18,176 nucleotides of DNA, taken from contig JAZFSZ010000142.1 in assembly GCA_036446455.1 (NCBI GenBank), positions 1-18,176 on the forward strand, read 5' to 3'. The number at the start of each line of letters is the position of its first letter. Position 1 is the first letter of the stretch. Of the stretch, positions 13,910 to 18,176 are shown one piece after another. Position numbers and translations under genes: made by a program. The notes under the pieces were generated by a model. That model saw only the letters and a program-made list of their open reading frames with translations, did not search any database and was not told the origin of the DNA. The stretch comes from JAZFSZ01 sp036446455 (GTDB taxonomy: Bacteria > Pseudomonadota > Gammaproteobacteria > Acidiferrobacterales > JAJDNE01).

Positions 13910-14773
13910 CTACTTCAACCCCAACACCACATGATGATAGCTCTTATAACGCTCAAATACCGCCTGGCTGCGATGGCCGGTAAAATATTTGAACTTCAGC
14001 TTTGCCATCTTTTTGCGGAACAGCCGTTTGAATAAACCAAACCCGAATGGATGCCTCTCATTCAGGAAGGCCGCCACGGTCTGCAGGGTTGGGTAAATTC
14101 GTTGCATCAGGATTTCATCTACCACGGCAATGGTGGGGCTGATGCGCCTGGTGATATCGTCGTCATGCAGGATGGCATAACCGTAGTGTTCGATGTCGCG
14201 ATAGAACTGGTCCAGCGCGTGCCCGCCGCCAAAGCTTTTGTCGCCGGGTCCGCCGTCTCCGTCGTGTTCAGTCTTGAAAAAGTCGCAGACAATCACTTTG
14301 CCATCGCTCTTTAACAAATGCTTCATCAGCGGGAAACTGGCACTCATGGGAATGTATTGATAGCTCTCGCTGAACAATATGATGTCATACTGATTGTTGC
14401 GAGCTGATTGCGGGAAGTCTTCGAAATTGCACTCGTAAATCTTTGCTTGATAGGCGCTATTGAGATCGGCAATGCGCTCGTCCACCTGTTTTCTCAGATA
14501 GGCCGCCGGAATCACGCCATCTACACGGTAATCCGTTTGCAGTAATTTTTTTAGAATGACGCCGGTGCCACAGCCAACGTCCAGGATTCTTGTCGCCGAT
14601 GGTTCGCCGCCGTATTCTGCAATGCTATCCAGTATCAGTCTGGTATAGCGGTTCTGCGCCTCTTTGGCCCCCAGTATTGATGGTTCCTCGCCCTCTTCCC
14701 ACAACCCGTAATGCAGGTCTTCCATGCCCGTTAGTTGCTGTCCCGCAACCAGACCCAATTCTCGACTATCCAC
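13910..14773 (-). CDS. SAM-dependent methyltransferase (class I)
   Basis: A 287-residue cytoplasmic class I methyltransferase. Motif I is ILDVGCGTG (63-71), and the following strands and the NQYDIILFSESYQYIP block fit the Methyltransf_11/25 core. HYGLWEEGEE near the N-terminus and a long C-terminal helical region with many Lys and Arg (FKRLFRKKMAKLKFKYF) resemble small-molecule or lipid methyltransferases. The substrate cannot be named. The start is a GTG at 14771-14773 with AGAGGT 5 bases upstream. The 3' end abuts the palindromic repeat block. It is separated from rimI by 49 bases on the same strand. Confidence 0.88.
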   Translation of the reverse strand: MDSRELGLVAGQQLTGMEDLHYGLWEEGEEPSILGAKEAQNRYTRLILDSIAEYGGEPSATRILDVGCGTGVILKKLLQTDYRVDGVIPAAYLRKQVDERIADLNSAYQAKIYECNFEDFPQSARNNQYDIILFSESYQYIPMSASFPLMKHLLKSDGKVIVCDFFKTEHDGDGGPGDKSFGGGHALDQFYRDIEHYGYAILHDDDITRRISPTIAVVDEILMQRIYPTLQTVAAFLNERHPFGFGLFKRLFRKKMAKLKFKYFTGHRSQAVFERYKSYHHVVLGLK

Positions 14774-14822
14774 ATCTACCTCTTATAAGTTCAACAACAT
14801 ACACAACCTGCGCCGGCCAGTA

Positions 14823-15311
14823 CTAGCTATCCCATTGAGAATAGCCGCCCAAGTCATAGGCCAGAATCATGGCGTCTTCACGGCCGTCCTCCACAGGGTA
14901 GTAACCCTTGCGAATCCCCACTTCGGTAAAACCAAGATTCTCATAGAGCCGATATGCCACATCATTGGAGAGCCTGACTTCCAGGAACGCGATGCGTGCA
15001 CCATTTCGCCGGCCCACATCCACCAGGTGGGTAATCATACGGCGGCCCAGCCCCTGACGCTGGCATTCCGGGAGTATACAAACATTCAGGATATGGCATT
15101 CCCCAACCGCATAGGACATGACTGCGTGACCGATCACTACGTCCGCGTCTTCTATAACACAGCAGTAATAACCTACACGCAGACAATCGCGAAAAATGTT
15201 CGGCGTCCACGGAAACTCGTAAGCGGCAAGCTCAACCTTCATCACTTTCTTGATATCCATGATCTCCATTGGCCGGATTCGCGGCGGTGCCGGTTTGATA
15301 ACTGCACTCAT
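14823..15311 (-). CDS. rimI: Ribosomal protein S18 alanine N-acetyltransferase RimI
   Basis: A GNAT acetyltransferase that acetylates the N-terminal alanine of ribosomal protein S18. It has 162 residues, against roughly 150 usual. The typical RimI opening ELAAYEFPWTPNIFRDCL is at 27-44, the acetyl-CoA loop QRQGLGRRM at 84-92, and the C-terminal LEVRLSNDVAYRLYENLGF block at 110-128, followed by GIRKGYYP and EDAMIL. The ATG overlaps the stop of the uracil-DNA glycosylase gene (ATGA, 15308-15311), so translation is coupled. The pairing of rimI with a family-4 uracil-DNA glycosylase is a familiar gammaproteobacterial order. Confidence 0.95.
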   Translation of the reverse strand: MSAVIKPAPPRIRPMEIMDIKKVMKVELAAYEFPWTPNIFRDCLRVGYYCCVIEDADVVIGHAVMSYAVGECHILNVCILPECQRQGLGRRMITHLVDVGRRNGARIAFLEVRLSNDVAYRLYENLGFTEVGIRKGYYPVEDGREDAMILAYDLGGYSQWDS

Positions 15312-16033
15312 GCGGCCTCCACAATGGATTTGGCTAGTTTTAAGTCATCCCATGCCTTGCGTTTTTCTTGTGGCGACCGCAACAAATAGGCGGGGTGGTA
15401 GGTCGCTATCAAAGGAATGCCATGATAGTCATGTTTCATTCCACGCAATTTTCCCAACGCTTTATCAGTTTTCAGCAAGCTGTGTACAGCATGGCGCCCG
15501 AGGGCAACAATGATGGATGGGTGAATCATTTCGATTTGACGAAGTAAATAAGGCTCGCATTGCGCTACTTCCTCCGTCCGCGGGTCACGATTCCGGGGCG
15601 GACGACATTTCAGGACGTTGGCAATATAAACCTCTTCTCGTTTGAGCCCCAGTGCCGCTAACATGGAATTCAACAATTTCCCGGCACGGCCGACAAAGGG
15701 TTCGCCTTGCCTGTCCTCGTCCACCCCCGGGGCCTCGCCGACGAATACCCAGCGCGCAGATGTACTACCGACCCCAAACACGGTTTGCGTGCGCGTTTCA
15801 TGCAGACCACAGGCCATGCAACCTGCCACCATTTTCCCAAGCTGGTTCCAGTCCGCGCCTGCAATATCCAGACGATTGCTTTTTGGGGAGATATGCGTGG
15901 AAATATCCGTAGACGGTCCACCAGACACATGTGCCGGTGCGGGATCGGCCACCACGGAATTAACACCCCTTCGCTGCCAAATCTTAATACCCATGGCGTC
16001 CAGGTAAAGTTTCTTTGTCGCGTTACTAGCCAT
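15308..16033 (-). CDS. Family 4 uracil-DNA glycosylase (4Fe-4S)
   Basis: A base-excision repair enzyme that removes uracil from DNA, of the iron-sulfur family 4 (UdgA type). It has 241 residues. Four cluster cysteines are visible: C72 and C75 (CMACGL), C143 (LKCRPPRNRDP) and C159 (AQCEPYL). Motif A GEAPGVDEDRQGEPFVGRAG (99-118) and motif B with the catalytic-region His213 (TYHPAYLLR) are complete. Roughly 60 N-terminal residues precede the catalytic core and are low in conservation, as often seen in this family. The ATG at 16031-16033 has a weak ribosome binding site. It overlaps rimI by four bases (ATGA). Confidence 0.95.
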   Translation of the reverse strand: MASNATKKLYLDAMGIKIWQRRGVNSVVADPAPAHVSGGPSTDISTHISPKSNRLDIAGADWNQLGKMVAGCMACGLHETRTQTVFGVGSTSARWVFVGEAPGVDEDRQGEPFVGRAGKLLNSMLAALGLKREEVYIANVLKCRPPRNRDPRTEEVAQCEPYLLRQIEMIHPSIIVALGRHAVHSLLKTDKALGKLRGMKHDYHGIPLIATYHPAYLLRSPQEKRKAWDDLKLAKSIVEAA

Positions 16034-16075
16034 CGCGCCTAGGATAGCGGCAGAACTGTGGAAAACAAAGCACGG

Positions 16076-16921
16076 CTATTTGTGGTCATGAAAAGTAAAC
16101 AGCAGAATGCGGTTTTTGCCCTGTTCAGCCACATAAAGCCGACCGCGCCGGTCAAATACCATGCCTTGAGGCGATGCCAGACCGCGGATCATGACTTCTG
16201 TCTTGCCGTTACGTATACGCAAAATCCGTCCCGGATCGGCATCTTCGGCAATCCAGATATCTCCATTTTTATCAATGGCCAACTGGTCCGGCTCATTTAA
16301 ATTATCTGCAATAGTTCTGAGTTTTTTATGTTGATAAGCCAACACACGACCACTGCCTGTCTCGGCGATATACACCGTGCCATCAGCACCACGGCGTATG
16401 CCCTCGGGACGCGACAGCTCGCCCACGACCTTGGTCAACTTGCCTGCAGGTGAAAGCCGCATCAGGCGGCCTTCCCGTATGTCTTCCGTAATTAACAGAC
16501 TGCCATCAGGCAATACGACAATGCCCTCCGGATTGACGAGATAAACCAGGGTCGTGGATTTTCGGGTATCCAAATCGTATAGCAGTACCCGACCCCGGCG
16601 AATTTCCTCGGTTATATAAAGCTTATTACCCGAAAGCGCGAGCCCATCGGGGCGATCAAGCCCTTTAAGCAGTGGGCTGACTTTCCCTTGGTAAATGGAA
16701 ACCAGCTGTCCTTTTCCGCGACCCAGCTCCAGTGTGGCGAACAACTTATCTGTCGGTGACAGTACCAGATTGTCTACCCGCGGAAGCCCCGCCTGAAAAA
16801 CATGCCAGCGCAATCCTTGAGTTGATTTAACACCCTCGGCGCGCGTCAAGAGTGTATAGCCAACCAGACCAACACCAAGGAGCAAAATGGAAAGTAGTTG
16901 CCTCACCGGAACGTCAGGCAA
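16076..16921 (-). CDS. Six-bladed NHL/SMP-30-like beta-propeller, exported or anchored
   Basis: A 281-residue protein. An N-terminal hydrophobic helix (about 8-25) suggests an uncleaved anchor or a signal peptide. The rest is six repeats of one propeller blade: RVDNLVLSPTDKLFATLE, RPDGLALSGNKLYITEE, NPEGIVVLPDGSLLITED, RPEGIRRGADGTVYIAET, EPDQLAIDKNGDIWIAED and SPQGMVFDRRGRLYVAEQ. This is the pattern of NHL-repeat/SMP-30 (gluconolactonase-like) proteins. Metal-dependent lactonase activity is possible but not established, because the usual catalytic residues cannot be checked by eye. The start is a TTG at 16919-16921 without a clear ribosome binding site; a GTG 15 bases later is an alternative. 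It lies 42 bases upstream of the glycosylase gene on the same strand. Confidence 0.82.
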   Translation of the reverse strand: MPDVPVRQLLSILLLGVGLVGYTLLTRAEGVKSTQGLRWHVFQAGLPRVDNLVLSPTDKLFATLELGRGKGQLVSIYQGKVSPLLKGLDRPDGLALSGNKLYITEEIRRGRVLLYDLDTRKSTTLVYLVNPEGIVVLPDGSLLITEDIREGRLMRLSPAGKLTKVVGELSRPEGIRRGADGTVYIAETGSGRVLAYQHKKLRTIADNLNEPDQLAIDKNGDIWIAEDADPGRILRIRNGKTEVMIRGLASPQGMVFDRRGRLYVAEQGKNRILLFTFHDHK

Positions 16922-16990
16922 ATGACTGGCCGCGCGCGCTGTGGCCGGTTAAACTATTCGCAAACCAAATCATAAAAGTCCTTTAGCATC

Positions 16991-17212
16991 ATGAAATCAA
17001 GATTTAAACTTCTCATCTTCGGTATTATAGTTGGCGCTGTCCTGGCCTTCCCGCTAGGCATCAATTTCGGACGCGATGATCCCTTACTTAGCAATCCATT
17101 CAGCAACCCCACTATGCAGGAGCGCGTACGTTATAAAGCGCGCGAGCTGGCAAATGACGCGCGCGAGCGCGTGCATCGGGCCACCGAACCTGCACAAGAA
17201 AAACTCAGATAG
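16991..17212 (+). CDS. Small membrane-anchored protein, YtxH-like pattern
   Basis: A 73-residue protein with a single N-terminal membrane helix (about 7-27, LLIFGIIVGAVLAFPLGINF) and a charged, Arg/Glu/Ala-rich amphipathic tail (ARELANDARERVHRATEPAQ). The arrangement resembles YtxH-type and other small anchored proteins, but I do not recognise a specific family. The ATG has little ribosome binding sequence. The gene diverges from the propeller gene (69-base gap) and converges on leuA. Its reading frame has few competing overlaps on the other strand, which supports it being real. Confidence 0.62.
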   Translation: MKSRFKLLIFGIIVGAVLAFPLGINFGRDDPLLSNPFSNPTMQERVRYKARELANDARERVHRATEPAQEKLR

Positions 17213-17249
17213 TCGTTCCTGTCCAGGTCGATCCAGTCAAAGTATCCAG

Positions 17250-18176
17250 TCAGATCGGCTGGTCCGACTGCGGGTGCTCGCGGTCTGCCGGTCGCACCAG
17301 TTTGTTGAGCGCATTGATATAGGCCTTTGCCGAGGCAATGACGATGTCGGTATCGGCGCCTTGGCCGTTGACAATGTGGCCGCCCTTTTCAAGTCGCACC
17401 GTCACCTCGCCCTGAGAATCCGTGCCGCTGGTGATATTGCTGACTGAATAGAGCTGCAATTCGGTGCCACTTTCAACAATTGTCTCAATGGCCTTGAATG
17501 TGGCGTCGACCGGACCGCCACCGGCGGACGCACCTCTCACTTCCTTGTTATCGACCGACACAACTATTTCGGCCTGCGGTGTCTCGCCAGTTTGTGAACA
17601 AACTTTGAGCGATACCAGACGGTAATTCTCGTTCTCCCGTTCCAGCCCCGCTTCCGTGACCAAGGCCTGCAGATCTTCATCAAAGATTTCGTGCTTCTTG
17701 TCAGCCAAATCCTTGAAGCGGGAGAAAGCCGAATTCAATTCTTCTTCCGACTTGAACTCGATACCAATGTCCTTGAGATGGGCGCGGAAGGCATTCCGGC
17801 CTGAATGCTTGCCCAATACCATTCTGTTGGTAGACCAGCCTACATCTTCTGCACGCATGATTTCATAGGTCTCGCGTTTCTTGAGTACGCCGTCCTGATG
17901 GATGCCGGACTCGTGGGCAAAGGCATTGGCGCCAACAATGGCCTTGTTTGGCTGTACCGCAAAACCGGTGATGTTGGACACAAGACGGCTCGCCGGCAAA
18001 ATCAGCGTGGCGTCGAGCCGGGTATCGCAGGGGAACACGTCCTGACGCGTACGCACTGCCATTACAATCTCTTCCAGTGACGCATTACCGGCGCGCTCGC
18101 CAAGTCCGTTAATTGTACATTCCACCTGACGCGCGCCATTCATGACAGCAGACAATGAATTGGCTACTGCAAGACC
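17250..18176 (-). CDS. leuA: 2-isopropylmalate synthase LeuA (N-terminal part outside window)
   Basis: First committed enzyme of leucine synthesis, condensing acetyl-CoA with 2-oxoisovalerate. The frame is open to the right edge, giving the last 308 residues of a protein normally of about 510-520. The fragment begins in GLAVANS, which follows the metal-binding HxH motif just outside. INGLGERAGNASLEE (22-36 of the fragment) and HESGIHQDGVLK (88-99) are classic LeuA motifs. The last ~120 residues match the C-terminal LeuA_dimer domain, where leucine exerts feedback inhibition, with the characteristic ASAGGGPVDATFKAIE and GQGADTDIVIASAKAYINALN. Nothing appears broken. Confidence 0.97.
   Translation of the reverse strand, partial: GLAVANSLSAVMNGARQVECTINGLGERAGNASLEEIVMAVRTRQDVFPCDTRLDATLILPASRLVSNITGFAVQPNKAIVGANAFAHESGIHQDGVLKKRETYEIMRAEDVGWSTNRMVLGKHSGRNAFRAHLKDIGIEFKSEEELNSAFSRFKDLADKKHEIFDEDLQALVTEAGLERENENYRLVSLKVCSQTGETPQAEIVVSVDNKEVRGASAGGGPVDATFKAIETIVESGTELQLYSVSNITSGTDSQGEVTVRLEKGGHIVNGQGADTDIVIASAKAYINALNKLVRPADREHPQSDQPI

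Noticed and set aside
13544..14035. Several open frames of 80-96 codons in and beside the palindromic block
   Set aside because: They overlap one another on both strands, follow the inverted repeats and have the repetitive composition typical of dispersed repeat elements; one also runs into the methyltransferase gene.
14724..15389. 221-codon plus-strand open frame
   Set aside because: It is antisense to rimI and to the ends of two flanking genes, all of which have clear family motifs.
1..18176. CRISPR arrays, tRNA or rRNA genes
   Set aside because: No regularly spaced repeats, T-arm-like motifs or rRNA segments were seen on either strand.

Overview
The window looks like chromosomal DNA of a gammaproteobacterium of moderate GC content. 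The evidence is a YbiT-type ABC-F protein, PdxH, RimI overlapping a family-4 uracil-DNA glycosylase, LeuA and a YaiI/UPF0178 protein, all close to gammaproteobacterial versions. The long YeiH-type putative sulfate exporter would fit a sulfur-metabolising lineage, but that is only inference. No rRNA, tRNA, CRISPR array, integrase gene or recognisable transposase gene was seen.

Layout. 1-1500: 3' part of ybiT (+). 1524-3398: a membrane-anchored amidohydrolase-like protein and a YugP-type zinc metallopeptidase (both -); the amidohydrolase lacks two expected metal ligands. 3399-4233: about 835 bases without a convincing gene, including a start-less open stretch on the minus strand. 4234-5996: a YeiH-family transporter with a large soluble insert, a 39-residue single-helix protein translated from its own strong ribosome binding site, then a textbook terminator. 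6017-7088: a universal stress protein overlapping an SRPBCC-like membrane-tailed protein (+). 7185-10141: a minus-strand run of pdxH, O-methyltransferase, ICMT/PEMT-like membrane methyltransferase, TfoX-N protein and a Tyr/His/Arg/Lys-rich lipoprotein. 10413-10835: a small stand-alone WYL-like protein (+). 10962-12008: GNAT acetyltransferase and YaiI (-).

12030-13462 is the most distinctive part: a small integron gene-cassette array with no integrase. Two intact cassettes (981 and 390 bp) carry membrane-protein genes. They are bounded by two well-formed attC sites and one degenerate attC-like site. Core-site complementarity is perfect within each cassette, and both cassette genes stop inside attC core sequence. 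13560-13870 is a dense block of nested inverted repeats resembling a dispersed non-coding repeat.

13910-18176: SAM-dependent methyltransferase, rimI, family-4 uracil-DNA glycosylase and a six-bladed NHL/SMP-30-like propeller (all -), a small membrane protein (+), and the 3' part of leuA (-), which runs off the right edge.

Functionally most genes are housekeeping: ribosome-associated ATPase, B6 salvage, DNA repair, ribosomal protein acetylation and leucine synthesis. The accessory interest lies in the cassette array, the transporter/small-protein pair, the amidohydrolase with lost ligands, the Tyr/basic-rich lipoprotein and the palindromic repeat block.
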